64,000 bases of DNA from Paraburkholderia sp. BCC1886 (lineage in GTDB: Bacteria; Pseudomonadota; Gammaproteobacteria; Burkholderiales; Burkholderiaceae). The notes below the pieces were generated by a model that was not told the origin of the DNA, did not search any database, and worked only from the letters and a program-made list of their open reading frames with translations. Positions 8,991 through 20,022 of this stretch are shown piece after piece. Numbering within the stretch: the stretch's first letter is position 1; each line of letters opens with the position of its first letter. The stretch lies in NCBI RefSeq assembly GCF_900996245.1, contig NZ_CAAJGK010000041.1:533382-597381 (forward strand). Reading direction: 5' to 3'. Made by a program: the position numbers and the translations under genes.

Positions 8991-10244
8991 ATGAACGACA
9001 TTTCCCATACCGGTGTGCCGCACGGGCAGCCGGCAAACCCAGGCGACAGCAGCGCCCGCCGCGAAGCCCACGTCATCGGCAGCGATGCCGAAGCGCTGGC
9101 CGCGGCCGATCGACTCGCGCTGCAACTATCCGGGGGCGCGGCTGCGCGCGACCAGCAGCGGCGTTTGCCGCACGAAGAGCTGGCGCTGTTCAGCGCGAGC
9201 GGACTGGGCGGCATTACCGTGCCGCGCGAATACGGTGGCGCCGACGTCTCGTTCGTCACGCTGGCAGAGGTCTTCGCGATTCTTTCCGAGGCCGACCCTT
9301 CCGTTGGACAAATCCCGCAGAACCATTTTGGCTTTCTGAACGTCATCCGCACGCTGGGCTCCGAGTCGCAGAAGCGCCGCTACTTTGCCGGCGTGCTGGC
9401 CGGCAAGCGCCTCGGCAACGCCGGACCCGAGCGCGGCTCGCGCAATACCACCGACATCCAGACGCGTCTTACCCGCGTCGACGGGCAACTGCGCGTCAGC
9501 GGGCGGAAGTTCTATTCGACCGGCGCGCTATTCGCCGACTGGGTGCCGACCAAACTGCTCGATGACGAAGGGCGGATGGTCGCCGCGATCATCGAGCGCG
9601 ATACGCCGGGCCTGACCGTGATCGACGACTGGTCCGGTTTTGGCCAGCGCACCACGGCGAGCGGTTCGGTGCTGTTCAACGACGTCGTGGTCGACCCGGA
9701 TTCCGTGTTGCCCTTGTGGCAATCGGCGGGCGAGCCTTCGCTCATCGGCCCGGTTTCGCAGATCATCCAGGCCGCGATCGATGCGGGCATTGCCCGCGCG
9801 GCGGTGCGCGAGACGGTGCGCTTCGTCAGGGAGCAGGCGCGCCCGTGGATCGATGCCAAGGTCGACAACGCCGGCGACGATCCGTACGTGATTCGCGATA
9901 CCGGCCAGTTGTATATCGAACTGCATGCGGCGGACGCCGTGCTGGAGCGCGCGGCCCGCGCGCTCGACCGGATTCGCGCGAGCGGCGTGACGGCGCAGAC
10001 ACAAGCCGAAGCGTCGATTGCCGTCGCCAAAGCCAAGGTGCTGACCACCGAAGCCGCGCTGAACAGCGCGGAAAAACTGTTCGAGCTGTCCGGCTCGCGC
10101 GCGGTGCTCAGCGCAAGCAATCTCGATCGCCACTGGCGCAACGCGCGCGTGCATACGCTGCACGACCCGGTGCGCTGGAAGTACTTTGCCATCGGCAACT
10201 ATCTGCTCAATGGCGTGCTGCCGCAGCGGCACGCGTGGATCTGA
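8991..10244 (+). CDS. SfnB-family sulfur-acquisition oxidoreductase (acyl-CoA dehydrogenase fold), first copy
   Basis: The 417-residue flavoprotein has the acyl-CoA-dehydrogenase fold: N-terminal helical domain (HEELALFSASGLGGITVPREYGG), middle beta domain (GRKFYSTGALFADW, DDWSGFGQRTTASG) and C-terminal helical bundle ending RHWRNARVHTLHDPVRWKYFAIGNYLLNG. This pattern belongs to the SfnB/DszC group, FMN-dependent monooxygenases acting on organosulfur compounds rather than beta-oxidation enzymes. The ATG at 8991 follows AGAGG; the frame is open upstream to 8931 without homology. It heads a three-gene run with a second SfnB and an NtaA/DszA-type enzyme, spaced 19 and 28 bases. FMNH2 must come from a reductase not seen in this window. 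Confidence 0.9.
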   Translation: MNDISHTGVPHGQPANPGDSSARREAHVIGSDAEALAAADRLALQLSGGAAARDQQRRLPHEELALFSASGLGGITVPREYGGADVSFVTLAEVFAILSEADPSVGQIPQNHFGFLNVIRTLGSESQKRRYFAGVLAGKRLGNAGPERGSRNTTDIQTRLTRVDGQLRVSGRKFYSTGALFADWVPTKLLDDEGRMVAAIIERDTPGLTVIDDWSGFGQRTTASGSVLFNDVVVDPDSVLPLWQSAGEPSLIGPVSQIIQAAIDAGIARAAVRETVRFVREQARPWIDAKVDNAGDDPYVIRDTGQLYIELHAADAVLERAARALDRIRASGVTAQTQAEASIAVAKAKVLTTEAALNSAEKLFELSGSRAVLSASNLDRHWRNARVHTLHDPVRWKYFAIGNYLLNGVLPQRHAWI

Positions 10245-10263
10245 CGCGAGCGAGACCTTCACC

Positions 10264-11478
10264 ATGACTATCGGTACGCAGCACAAAGGCGGCCACGTGG
10301 CCGCCGTCATCCGTTCGGACGAGGAAGCGCTCGAGATTGCGCGGGCGCTCGCAGCCGAGTTCGCCCGCGAAGCCGCGCAGCGCGACGCCGAATCGCGCGC
10401 GCCGCACGAAGAGCTGGCGCGTTTCTCGCAGTCCGGTTTGTGGGGCATCACTGTGCCGCGCGAATACGGCGGCGCCGGTGTGGCCAGCACGACGCTCACC
10501 GAAGTCGTCGCGCTGATTTCAGCGGCCGACGGCTCGCTCGGACAGATTCCGCAGAACCACTACTACACGGTCGAAGCGATTCGCGTGCAGGCCAGCGACG
10601 CGCAGAAGCAGCATCTGTTTGCGCGGGTGCTGGCGGGCGAGCGCTTCGGCAACGCGCTGTCCGAACGGCGCACGCGCACGGCGTCCGAGCGCGCGATGCA
10701 TCTCGCGCCGCACGGCGACGGCACGTTTCGCGTGAGCGGCGAGAAGTTCTATGCGACGGGCGCGCTGTACGCGCAATCGATTCCGACTGCGTTGACGGGT
10801 GAAGACGGCCGCGCCTATCTCGCGATCATTCCGCGTGACGCGCCTGGCGTGCAGGTGATCGACGACTGGTCGGGCTTCGGCCAGCGCGGAACGGCGAGCG
10901 GCACCGTGAAGTTCGACCAGGTGAGCGTGACGGCCGATCAGGTCATCCTGCTCGCCGATCCCAACGACCCGCGCACCACGATCAAACCGTATGGACAGTT
11001 GATTCACGCCGCCATCGATCTGGGCCTCGCGCGCGGCGCGCTCGACACCACGCAGACGTTCGTTGCGACCCAGTCGCGGCCGTGGATCGAGGCGAACGTG
11101 GACCGGGCCGCCGACGACCCGTTGACGATCAACGAATTCGGCCGTCTCGCCGTGCGCCTGGAAGCCGCCGATGCGTTGCTCGAACGCGCAGCATGGCGGG
11201 TCGATGCCGCGCGCGTCGACCCGCAGCCGGGCAAGGTGGGCGAGGCCGCCATCGCCGTGGCCGAAGCGCGCGCGTTGACGACGGAGATTGCGCTGGCGGC
11301 CTCGACCAAACTGATCGAACTCGGCGGCACGCGTGCCGCGATGGGCGAACTCAACCTCGATCGATACTGGCGCAACGCACGCGTGCATACGCTGCACGAT
11401 CCGGTGCGCTGGAAGATCGCGGCGGTCGGCGACTATTATCTGAACGACCGCCTGCCCGCACAGAGCGGCACTACCTGA
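10264..11478 (+). CDS. SfnB-family oxidoreductase, second copy
   Basis: The 404-residue paralogue of the preceding gene shares PHEELARFSQSGLWGITVPREYGGAG, IPQNHYY, GEKFYATGALYAQ, DDWSGFGQRGTASG and the terminal WRNARVHTLHDPVRWK block. Start chosen at the ATG at 10264, where homology with copy one begins; the open frame runs upstream into the previous gene. Tandem SfnB copies may act on different substrates or form a hetero-oligomer; the sequence does not decide. Co-transcription with its neighbours is likely given the 19-base spacing. Confidence 0.9.
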   Translation: MTIGTQHKGGHVAAVIRSDEEALEIARALAAEFAREAAQRDAESRAPHEELARFSQSGLWGITVPREYGGAGVASTTLTEVVALISAADGSLGQIPQNHYYTVEAIRVQASDAQKQHLFARVLAGERFGNALSERRTRTASERAMHLAPHGDGTFRVSGEKFYATGALYAQSIPTALTGEDGRAYLAIIPRDAPGVQVIDDWSGFGQRGTASGTVKFDQVSVTADQVILLADPNDPRTTIKPYGQLIHAAIDLGLARGALDTTQTFVATQSRPWIEANVDRAADDPLTINEFGRLAVRLEAADALLERAAWRVDAARVDPQPGKVGEAAIAVAEARALTTEIALAASTKLIELGGTRAAMGELNLDRYWRNARVHTLHDPVRWKIAAVGDYYLNDRLPAQSGTT

Positions 11479-11506
11479 ACCGCTTCTCAAGCTACCGGCT
11501 ACCGTC

Positions 11507-12880
11507 ATGACAAAGCAGATCCTGCTCAACGCCTTCAACATGAATTGCGTGGGCCATATCAATCACGGCTTGTGGACGCATCCGCGCGATCGCTCGGTGG
11601 ACTACAAGAAACTGTCCTACTGGACCGACCTCGCGAAACTGCTGGAACGGGGTCTGTTCGACGGCCTGTTCATCGCGGATATCGTCGGCGTGTACGACGT
11701 CTATCAGCAATCCGTCGAGTTGCCGTTGAAAGAGTCGATCCAGTTGCCGGTCAACGATCCGTTGCTGACCGTGCCGGCGATGGCGGCGGTTACGAAGCAT
11801 CTCGGCTTCGGCGTGACGGTCAATCTGACTTACGACTTGCCGTATCTGCTCGCGCGGCGTTTTTCGACGCTCGATCATCTGACGGATGGACGGATCGGCT
11901 GGAACATCGTCACGGGTTATCTGGAAAGCGCGGCACGGGCGATGGGACTCAAGGAGCAGATCGCGCACGCCGAGCGCTACGATCGCGCGGACGAGTTTCT
12001 GGAAGTGGTCTACAAGCTGTGGGAAGGCAGTTGGGAAGCGGGCGCCGTGCGCGCGGACCGGCAGGCTCGCATTTACGCGGACCCGCGGCGCGTGCATCCG
12101 GTCGAGCACCACGGCAAGTACTACGACGTCGAGGGGTATCACCTGTCCGAGCCGTCGCCGCAACGCACGCCGGTGCTGTTTCAGGCGGGTTCGTCGGGAC
12201 GCGGGCAGCAGTTCGCGGCGCGCCATGCCGAGTGCGTGTTCGTCTCGCAGCAGAAGCCGGCCGCGCTGCGGCAACTGGTCGCCGATGTGCGCGCGGCCGT
12301 CGCTGCGGAAGGCCGCGACCCGCAGGACATCAAGTTCTTCATGGGCTTGTCTGTCGTCGTTGCGCCCACCGAGGCGCAGGCGCGCGAGAAATACGCCGAA
12401 TACGTCCGCTATGCGAGTCCCGAAGCCGGGCTCGCGCATTACGCGAGTTCGAGCGGCATCGACTTTTCGAAGTACGGTCTGGACGAGCCGATTCGCCCCG
12501 CGAACAACAACGCGATCCAGTCGGTGCTGGCCAATCTCACCGCGCCGGGCAAGCAACGCACGGTCGCGCAGATTCTGCGCGAGGAGTTGCAGATGGGCGG
12601 ACGTTATCCGGCCATCGTCGGCACGCCGGAACAGGTGGCCGACGAGCTGATCGGCTGGATCGAGCAGACCGATATCGATGGCTTCAACCTCGCGCGCACC
12701 GTCACACCCGAGTGTTATAGCGACTTCATCGATCTGGTGATTCCGGTGCTCCAGGAGCGGGGCGCGTACAAGACGGCTTATGCGGAAGGGACGCTGCGCG
12801 AGAAACTGTTCGGCGCGGGCCGCGCCACGTTGCCGGATGCGCATGCCGGCGCCGTGCTTGGACGGCGCGTGCCGGCATGA
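11507..12880 (+). CDS. NtaA/SnaA/DszA-family FMN-dependent monooxygenase
   Basis: The 457-residue luciferase-like monooxygenase has family motifs ILLNAFNMNCVGHINHGLW, LFIADIVGVYDVY, VTVNLTYDLPYLLARRFSTLDHLTDGRIGWNIVTGYL, ERYDRADEF and VLFQAGSSGRGQQFAARHAE. Relatives oxidise nitrilotriacetate (NtaA), dibenzothiophene sulfone (DszA) or dimethyl sulfide (DmoA) with FMNH2 and O2. Pairing with two SfnB/DszC-like enzymes mirrors a Dsz-like sequence in which one enzyme oxygenates sulfur and the next cleaves the C-S bond. The real substrate is unknown. It ends the operon and is convergent with the GST gene 30 bases later. Confidence 0.92.
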   Translation: MTKQILLNAFNMNCVGHINHGLWTHPRDRSVDYKKLSYWTDLAKLLERGLFDGLFIADIVGVYDVYQQSVELPLKESIQLPVNDPLLTVPAMAAVTKHLGFGVTVNLTYDLPYLLARRFSTLDHLTDGRIGWNIVTGYLESAARAMGLKEQIAHAERYDRADEFLEVVYKLWEGSWEAGAVRADRQARIYADPRRVHPVEHHGKYYDVEGYHLSEPSPQRTPVLFQAGSSGRGQQFAARHAECVFVSQQKPAALRQLVADVRAAVAAEGRDPQDIKFFMGLSVVVAPTEAQAREKYAEYVRYASPEAGLAHYASSSGIDFSKYGLDEPIRPANNNAIQSVLANLTAPGKQRTVAQILREELQMGGRYPAIVGTPEQVADELIGWIEQTDIDGFNLARTVTPECYSDFIDLVIPVLQERGAYKTAYAEGTLREKLFGAGRATLPDAHAGAVLGRRVPA

Positions 12881-12910
12881 GTGCAAGCGTTCGGGTCGAA
12901 CGGGAGCAGG

Positions 12911-13552
12911 TCAGCTCAACATGGGCGTCATATCCGGATCGCCCTTCGTCATTGCGCGGCGGTACGCGTCGCGCGCGCCGATTCGCTGCAGATACGCGAG
13001 GATGTTCGGATACGGCGTGAGGTCGAACGGCAGGAACAGACGCATGGTGGTCAACGAAAACACCGTGACGATGTCCGCTGCGCTGAACGCGTCGCCGGCG
13101 AGGAAGTCTTTCTCGCCCAGACGTTCTTCGACCAGATCGAGCACGAGTTCGCGGCGCGCATCGACGAACTGCACGGCCGGATTATCGGCCGGCGCGTTCA
13201 GACGCCGGACGATCATGCTGCGGCCCAGATTCGGCTGCAACGTGCCGTTGGCGAAGTGGAACCAGTACAGGTACTCGCCGAAATTGTCGGCCGACGTGGC
13301 CGGCACGAGATCGCCGCTGCCGTGCTTCGCCATCAGGTATTCCATGATCGCGGTGGACTCGGCCAGCACGAGATTGCCGTCGGTGATGATCGGCGCGGTG
13401 CCGAGCGGATGCAGCGCCTTGTATTCCGGCGGCCCAAGCCGCGTGACCGGATCGCGATCGTAGATTGTCAGTTCGTAGGGAATAGCGAGTTCTTCGCAAA
13501 GCCAGATGATGCGCTCAGACTGCGATTTGCCCAGATGATGGACGGTCAGCAT
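12911..13552 (-). CDS. Glutathione S-transferase
   Basis: The 213-residue cytosolic GST starts MLTVHHLGKSQSERIIWLCEELAIPYEL, the thioredoxin-like domain with the SxSxR/QSERI glutathione-site pattern. PLGTAPIITDGNLVLAESTAIMEYL holds the cis-Pro and the ESxAI gamma-glutamyl binding motif. The helical C-terminal domain contains LAGDAFSAADIVTVF (the GST N-capping box). Substrate unknown. It lies downstream of katG on the same strand with a hairpin between, so it may be partly co-transcribed as part of the oxidative-stress response. Confidence 0.93.
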   Translation of the reverse strand: MLTVHHLGKSQSERIIWLCEELAIPYELTIYDRDPVTRLGPPEYKALHPLGTAPIITDGNLVLAESTAIMEYLMAKHGSGDLVPATSADNFGEYLYWFHFANGTLQPNLGRSMIVRRLNAPADNPAVQFVDARRELVLDLVEERLGEKDFLAGDAFSAADIVTVFSLTTMRLFLPFDLTPYPNILAYLQRIGARDAYRRAMTKGDPDMTPMLS

Positions 13553-13603
13553 GCCGACTCCTGGTGACGTGCAATAGCGGGGAGTTTCTTTCGAAAAGGA
13601 TCA

Positions 13604-13630
13604 AGGTCCGGGCCAACCGCGCCCGGACCT
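13604..13630 (-). terminator. Probable terminator downstream of katG
   Basis: A perfect 10-bp stem (13604-13613 with 13621-13630) with a 7-base loop lies 48 bases after the katG stop. On the reverse strand it is followed by a T-containing stretch (TTGATCCTTTT) rather than a pure T-run. It may attenuate read-through into the GST gene. Confidence 0.6.
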
Positions 13631-13677
13631 CATGACGGCGTTTTAAAGTGGCTTAAAACGCTTTTTTACGCAGCTTC

Positions 13678-15933
<2,256 letters not shown>

Positions 15934-16145
15934 CTATCTCCTTGAGAGGACTGACTCGCCATTCGACCGGTTTGCGGCGTCGGCGCTCGAATTCTTTTGC
16001 GGGCAATCCGGCAGGCACTGCCGCAAGATCGCCAGGCGAGTTGTTGTAGGGGACCACTGCGGATTGCCCGTCGTATCGGATGAGTCAACGCGGCCTTCGT
16101 GGCGCGCAACAACAGGATGACGTGGGCGAGTTTTCCGCAAACCAA

Positions 16146-16211
16146 AATATACGTGAGAGTGACCTACAACAGAATTGTCATTGCCCAATTGGCTTGATAG
16201 CACACGCCTAT
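16146..16211 (-). promoter_or_regulatory. OxyR-type activated promoter of katG
   Basis: On the reverse strand, a near-consensus -10 TATATT (16146-16151) sits 17 bases from a poor -35 TTCTGT (16169-16174), typical of an activator-dependent promoter. Just upstream, 16197-16211 reads ATAG-N7-CTAT, an exact OxyR half-site pair. A further tetramer, ATTG at 16186-16189, occurs in phase at N7 (3 of 4 matches to ATAG on that strand). The predicted katG leader is about 210 bases. The rest of the 15931-16466 gap has no confident gene; a 61-codon reverse-strand frame at 16261-16446 is discussed under findings. Confidence 0.68.
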
Positions 16212-16466
16212 GACAAGCCCATGCGGAGTCATGTTGCAACGCGATTGCGTGATTGCTTTGTTACGGCGGATTGCGGTCGAAGAAATCAACCAGGTCGGCA
16301 AGCGTAAAGGCGACCTTGGTTCTCGACCTTGGGCGGTCATCGACCCGCACGAGGATGGAGAGAACTTTGCTTACATTCGGCAAAGGCTTGTCATTTTCCA
16401 TTTGGCTAAGCTGGTCGCCAGTGTGACGAGCCATATCCAGCCGCATTCAAAGGGAGACTAAAAAGC

Positions 16467-17153
16467 ATGAGCTACTCAGCGTATCGTCGACGTGTTCTTC
16501 TGATTTCCGCCAGCGCTGCCGTGACTCTAGGCGCGTTGACTCTAGCGGGTACGGCATCGGCGCAGGTCGTCGTGCTCGCGCCACCGGCGGGTGTCTATCA
16601 ACCTGCACCGCCGCCCCCGCCGCCGGGCGGTGCATGGCGACCCGGCTACTGGGGTTGGGCGCACGGCCGATATGTGTGGGTACCGGCACGTGAGATCGCG
16701 GTCGCGCCAGCGCAGGCCGTGGTCGAGGAATCCCCGCCCGAGCAGGCGCCGGTGCAACAGGTCATGCGTATTTCGGCCGATGCGTTGTTTCCGTTCGATC
16801 GGGGCGACGTGGCCGATATGCGACCGGAAGGTCGCGCGGATATCCACGAGATTGCGACGCGCTTGCAGAACACGCGCTTCGAGCGCATCGAAGTGCGCGG
16901 ATACACCGACCCGTTGGGATCGCAGAGCTATAACCTGGAATTGTCGAGGCGCCGCGCCGATGCCGTGAAGGCGCAACTGGTAGCCGAAGGGATTCCCGGC
17001 GACAGGATCGATGCCGTTGGGCTAGGGGAGCAGGACCCGATCGCTCATTGCGATAACAACCAGGGGCAGCAGAGTCTGGTGAGTTGTTTGCAGCCGGATC
17101 GCCGGGTCGAGATCGTCACGCACGCGCGCGTGGAACAACGCGGGACCTATTGA
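16467..17153 (+). CDS. OmpA-family outer-membrane protein with Pro-rich and YXWV-type region
   Basis: The 228-residue product has a signal peptide cut near TASA-Q, a Pro-rich segment (QPAPPPPPPGG) and a GYWGWAHGRYVWVPARE repeat unit of the YXWV type. The C-terminal OmpA peptidoglycan-binding domain (about residues 95-215) carries FPFDRGD, RIEVRGYTDPLGSQSYNLELSRRRADAVKAQL with breaks, GLGEQDPI and QPDRRVEI. The Asp and Arg that clamp diaminopimelate are present (GYTDPLGS; NLELSRRRA). Role inferred: envelope anchoring to peptidoglycan. It stands alone and is convergent with the DUF4148 gene, separated by a long hairpin. Confidence 0.9.
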   Translation: MSYSAYRRRVLLISASAAVTLGALTLAGTASAQVVVLAPPAGVYQPAPPPPPPGGAWRPGYWGWAHGRYVWVPAREIAVAPAQAVVEESPPEQAPVQQVMRISADALFPFDRGDVADMRPEGRADIHEIATRLQNTRFERIEVRGYTDPLGSQSYNLELSRRRADAVKAQLVAEGIPGDRIDAVGLGEQDPIAHCDNNQGQQSLVSCLQPDRRVEIVTHARVEQRGTY

Positions 17154-17162
17154 TGGGTGATT

Positions 17163-17196
17163 GTCATTGCGCCGCGGTGGTCCGCGGCGCAATGAC
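17163..17196. terminator. Long hairpin between convergent genes, likely bidirectional terminator
   Basis: A perfect 15-bp stem (17163-17177 with 17182-17196) with TGGT loop lies 10 bases from both gene ends. There is no long T-run on either side, so termination efficiency is uncertain, but position and stability fit a shared terminator or mRNA end stabiliser. Confidence 0.65.
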
Positions 17197-17206
17197 GTGG
17201 CGAAGC

Positions 17207-17521
17207 TTAGTGACCTTTGTAAAGCGAAGCGGAGTTGGCAGGCATAGTCAGCACAGGCGCGCCCGATGCCGATGAACCGGCAGCCACGCCACCATAACCT
17301 TCCGTGCCGCCGTTTTGCGCGGCAACCCGGGCTTCCGCAGCCTGAAGCTTGTTCGGATAGTCGGTCGCATTACCCTGGTTCGGCCGGTAGCCGACGTGTT
17401 CCAGTTGAACCACTTGCGCGCGCACTTCGGCACGCGTCACGCCCTGATTCGATTGCGCAAAAGCAGCGAGCGGAGCGGTAAGGGCAGTGGCAACAATGAC
17501 CGCTTGAAGAAGTGTTTTCAT
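17207..17521 (-). CDS. Secreted DUF4148 protein
   Basis: The 104-residue protein has a signal peptide (MKTLLQAVIVATALTAPLAAFA, cut before QSNQ) and the defining DUF4148 block GVTRAEVRAQVVQLEHVGYRPNQGNATDYPNKLQAAEARV. A Gly/Ala/Ser-rich tail ends SLYKGH. It is clearer than the 1674-1916 relative. Function unknown; such genes are often multi-copy and stress- or growth-phase-regulated in Burkholderiales. Good reverse-strand ribosome site (GGAGGTA) upstream of the ATG. Confidence 0.9.
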   Translation of the reverse strand: MKTLLQAVIVATALTAPLAAFAQSNQGVTRAEVRAQVVQLEHVGYRPNQGNATDYPNKLQAAEARVAAQNGGTEGYGGVAAGSSASGAPVLTMPANSASLYKGH

Positions 17522-17661
17522 GGTAAATACCTCCAGATTAGAGTGAGATGGCGGCGAATCGTGGTGTTCGCGAGCCAGTGACTCAAGTCTAGTTAAGTAT
17601 CTCCTTAAAATTAAGCGGCATATTGGAAAGGGTTTGTTTCCGATATCGCATCACCGGGATT

Positions 17662-18345
17662 TCACTCGCCTGGTTCGTCGATACACTGACGCACGCCTTC
17701 AATCCGTAAAACCCGCGCGCGGATCGCGTCGAACTCGTTGCGTGACATGCGCGCGAGGCCGATCGAGACTTCGTCGGCATCGGTCCGGTCTTCCGGTTGC
17801 TGGACGACGAACCGCTTGATGCGTCCGCTCGATCCGCCCAGCGAATGCTCGAGGGCTTTGACCGTGACGGTCCCTCGATCGGCGATCAGGCGTAGCTCGC
17901 GCCGTTCGCGCAGCTTGAAGAAGCGTCGCTCGATCGGCTTGACACCCGCGAGGATGAGCAGAATGATCGCGGTCGCCGCAATCGAGGCCGTGTACAAGCC
18001 GCCGCCTACCGCGAGTCCGATTCCGGCGACCGTCCACAAGCTTGCCGCGGTGGTCAGCCCGCGAATCATTTCACCGCGCAACAGAATCGAACCCGCACCC
18101 AGAAAGCCTATTCCCGATACGACCTGCGCAGCGATTCGCGAAGGATCGAGCGAGATACCGGGCATGCCGATCACGTCGGCAAAACCGTACGCCGACGTCA
18201 GCATGATGAGCGACGAGCCGACCGCGACCAGCATATGGGTGCGCAAACCCGCCGCCCACGACAATCGCTCGCGTTCGCCGCCGATGATGCCGCCTAATAC
18301 GGCGGCCATGGCCAGACGGCTCACGGTTTCGACGTCGCTGATCAT
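17662..18345 (-). CDS. MgtC/SapB-family inner-membrane protein
   Basis: The 227-residue protein begins MISDVETVSRLAMAAVLGGIIGGERE, carrying the family-defining GGxIGxER segment. About four membrane spans follow (AGLRTHMLVAVGSSLIML, GIGFLGAGSILL, GLTTAASLWTVAGIGLAVGGG, ATAIILLIL). The soluble C-terminal domain (about residues 140-227) contains EVSIGLARMSRNEFDAI. MgtC proteins modulate Mg2+ and phosphate homeostasis and F-ATPase activity in low Mg2+ and inside hosts; MgtC itself is not the transporter. No riboswitch-like leader is visible in the 75 bases up to glpD, so regulation is unclear. Confidence 0.92.
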   Translation of the reverse strand: MISDVETVSRLAMAAVLGGIIGGERERLSWAAGLRTHMLVAVGSSLIMLTSAYGFADVIGMPGISLDPSRIAAQVVSGIGFLGAGSILLRGEMIRGLTTAASLWTVAGIGLAVGGGLYTASIAATAIILLILAGVKPIERRFFKLRERRELRLIADRGTVTVKALEHSLGGSSGRIKRFVVQQPEDRTDADEVSIGLARMSRNEFDAIRARVLRIEGVRQCIDEPGE

Positions 18346-18420
18346 AGTTTTTCCTGCCTGTCTCGCTGATTATTGAAGTTCGGTGATGGCGCTCTTGCCG
18401 CCACGCTTATGTAGCCACCT

Positions 18421-19956
18421 TTATGCCGCCACGCTCATCCCGGCTCGCTGCGCGCCGCGCACGCGCGAAGCACGATAAGCCTGAATCCATGCCTCGATGC
18501 GCACCTGTTCCGCCGGACTCGTCTTCATACCGAGCTTGGTGCGGCGCCACAACACGTCGTCCGCGCAGGTGGCCCATTCCACGTCGACCAGATAACGCAA
18601 CTCCGCTTCGTACACACCTTGTGCAAGCGGCTCGCCGAGCGCTTCCATCGAGTGAATACCGTCGAGCAATGCATCGGCGCGCGTGCCATACGTGCGCGCG
18701 TAACGTTGCACGAGCATGGTCGGCAGATAGCGGTGACGCGCGCCGAAGGCAAGCGTGAAGCCGGTCATGTCGCCGTTGGGAATGTCGCCGCCGGGCAAGG
18801 TCTCGCGCTGCGTCCAGTCCGCCGTGGACAGACCGAGCGGTGCCGCGAGCTGACCGGCCGCCTGTTCCGCGAGCTTGCGATACGTGGTGATCTTGCCGCC
18901 GAACACCGACAGCAGCGGCGCGCCTTCGGTATCGAGTTCGAGCTGGTAATCGCGGGTGGCCGACGCGGCGTCGCCGGCGCCGTCTTCGATCAACGGACGC
19001 ACGCCCGCATACGACCACACCACGTCGGCCGGACGCACGGGCTTGCGGAAGTAGCGGTTGACCGCATCGCACAGGTAATCGACTTCTTCCGGCGCGATGC
19101 GCACGTCGGCGGGCGAGCCTTCGTAGTCCACGTCGGTCGTGCCGATCAGCGTGTAATCGCGCTGCCATGGAATCGCGAACACGATGCGACGGTCGTGATT
19201 CTGGAAGATATACGCGTGATCGTGATCGAACAGCTTGCGCGTGACGATATGGCTGCCTTTCACGAGACGCATTGGCCGCGCGTGCGATGCGCTGCCGGTC
19301 GCGAGCGCATTGACCCACGGGCCGGCCGCATTGACGAGTGCGCGCGCGCTCACGCGGTATTCATGGCCATCGATATCTTTCAACGTCGCGCGCCAGCTGG
19401 TCGCGTCGCGCTGTGCCGCGACGAAACGCGTTCGCGTGGCGATGCACGCGCCGTGCTGCTGCGCACCGAGCGCATTGGACACGACGAGCCGCGCGTCGTC
19501 GACGGACGCATCCGAGTAGACGAAGCCGCGCTTGAGCGATTCGATGAGCGGCGTGCCGGCGAAGTGCGTGCGCAGATCGATCGAACGCGACCCTTCGAGC
19601 ACCGCGCGACGGCTCAGATGATCGTAGAGAAAGAGGCCGGCGCGAATCATCCAGGCCGGGCGCAATGCCGGCACATGCGGCATGACGAAACGCAGCGGCG
19701 CGATCAGATGCGGCGCGACCGACAGCAGCACTTCGCGCTCCTGCAAAGCCTTCCGCACGAGGCCGAACTCATGGTATTCGAGGTAACGCAAGCCGCCGTG
19801 AATCAGCTTGGTGCTCGCCGACGACGTGTGCTGCGCCAGATCGTCCCGTTCCACCAGCAGCACGCGCGCGCCGCGGCCCGCGAGATCGCGGGCAATGCCC
19901 GTTCCGTTGATGCCGCCGCCCACCACCAGCACGTCGTAATCGGCTTGTGCGCCCAT
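18421..19956 (-). CDS. glpD: Aerobic glycerol-3-phosphate dehydrogenase
   Basis: The 511-residue FAD enzyme oxidises sn-glycerol 3-phosphate to dihydroxyacetone phosphate at the inner-membrane face and feeds electrons to ubiquinone. Motifs: DVLVVGGGINGTGIARDLAGRG (FAD dinucleotide fold), SSASTKLIHGGLRYLE, LVNAAGPWVN, and the C-terminal GlpD domain (WATCADDVLWRRTKLGM). The frame is open far upstream to 20775, but the ATG at 19956 has GGGGAGA upstream, begins the FAD motif and lies about 60 bases after the predicted transcript start. It is divergent from the SorC-type regulator and shares its operator. Confidence 0.96.
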   Translation of the reverse strand: MGAQADYDVLVVGGGINGTGIARDLAGRGARVLLVERDDLAQHTSSASTKLIHGGLRYLEYHEFGLVRKALQEREVLLSVAPHLIAPLRFVMPHVPALRPAWMIRAGLFLYDHLSRRAVLEGSRSIDLRTHFAGTPLIESLKRGFVYSDASVDDARLVVSNALGAQQHGACIATRTRFVAAQRDATSWRATLKDIDGHEYRVSARALVNAAGPWVNALATGSASHARPMRLVKGSHIVTRKLFDHDHAYIFQNHDRRIVFAIPWQRDYTLIGTTDVDYEGSPADVRIAPEEVDYLCDAVNRYFRKPVRPADVVWSYAGVRPLIEDGAGDAASATRDYQLELDTEGAPLLSVFGGKITTYRKLAEQAAGQLAAPLGLSTADWTQRETLPGGDIPNGDMTGFTLAFGARHRYLPTMLVQRYARTYGTRADALLDGIHSMEALGEPLAQGVYEAELRYLVDVEWATCADDVLWRRTKLGMKTSPAEQVRIEAWIQAYRASRVRGAQRAGMSVAA

Positions 19957-20022
19957 GTTTTTCTCCCCGTATTGCGCGGCCCGAACTGCGCCGACATTGC
20001 AATGCCGGCCGCCAAAACCAAC

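Noticed and set aside
10245..10263. Separate promoter between the two SfnB genes
   Set aside because: Only 19 bases are available and no -10/-35 pair is seen; co-transcription is simpler.
12888..12902. Short hairpin CGTTCG-GGT-CGAACG between convergent genes
   Set aside because: Only a 6-bp stem with no T-run; too weak to call a terminator.
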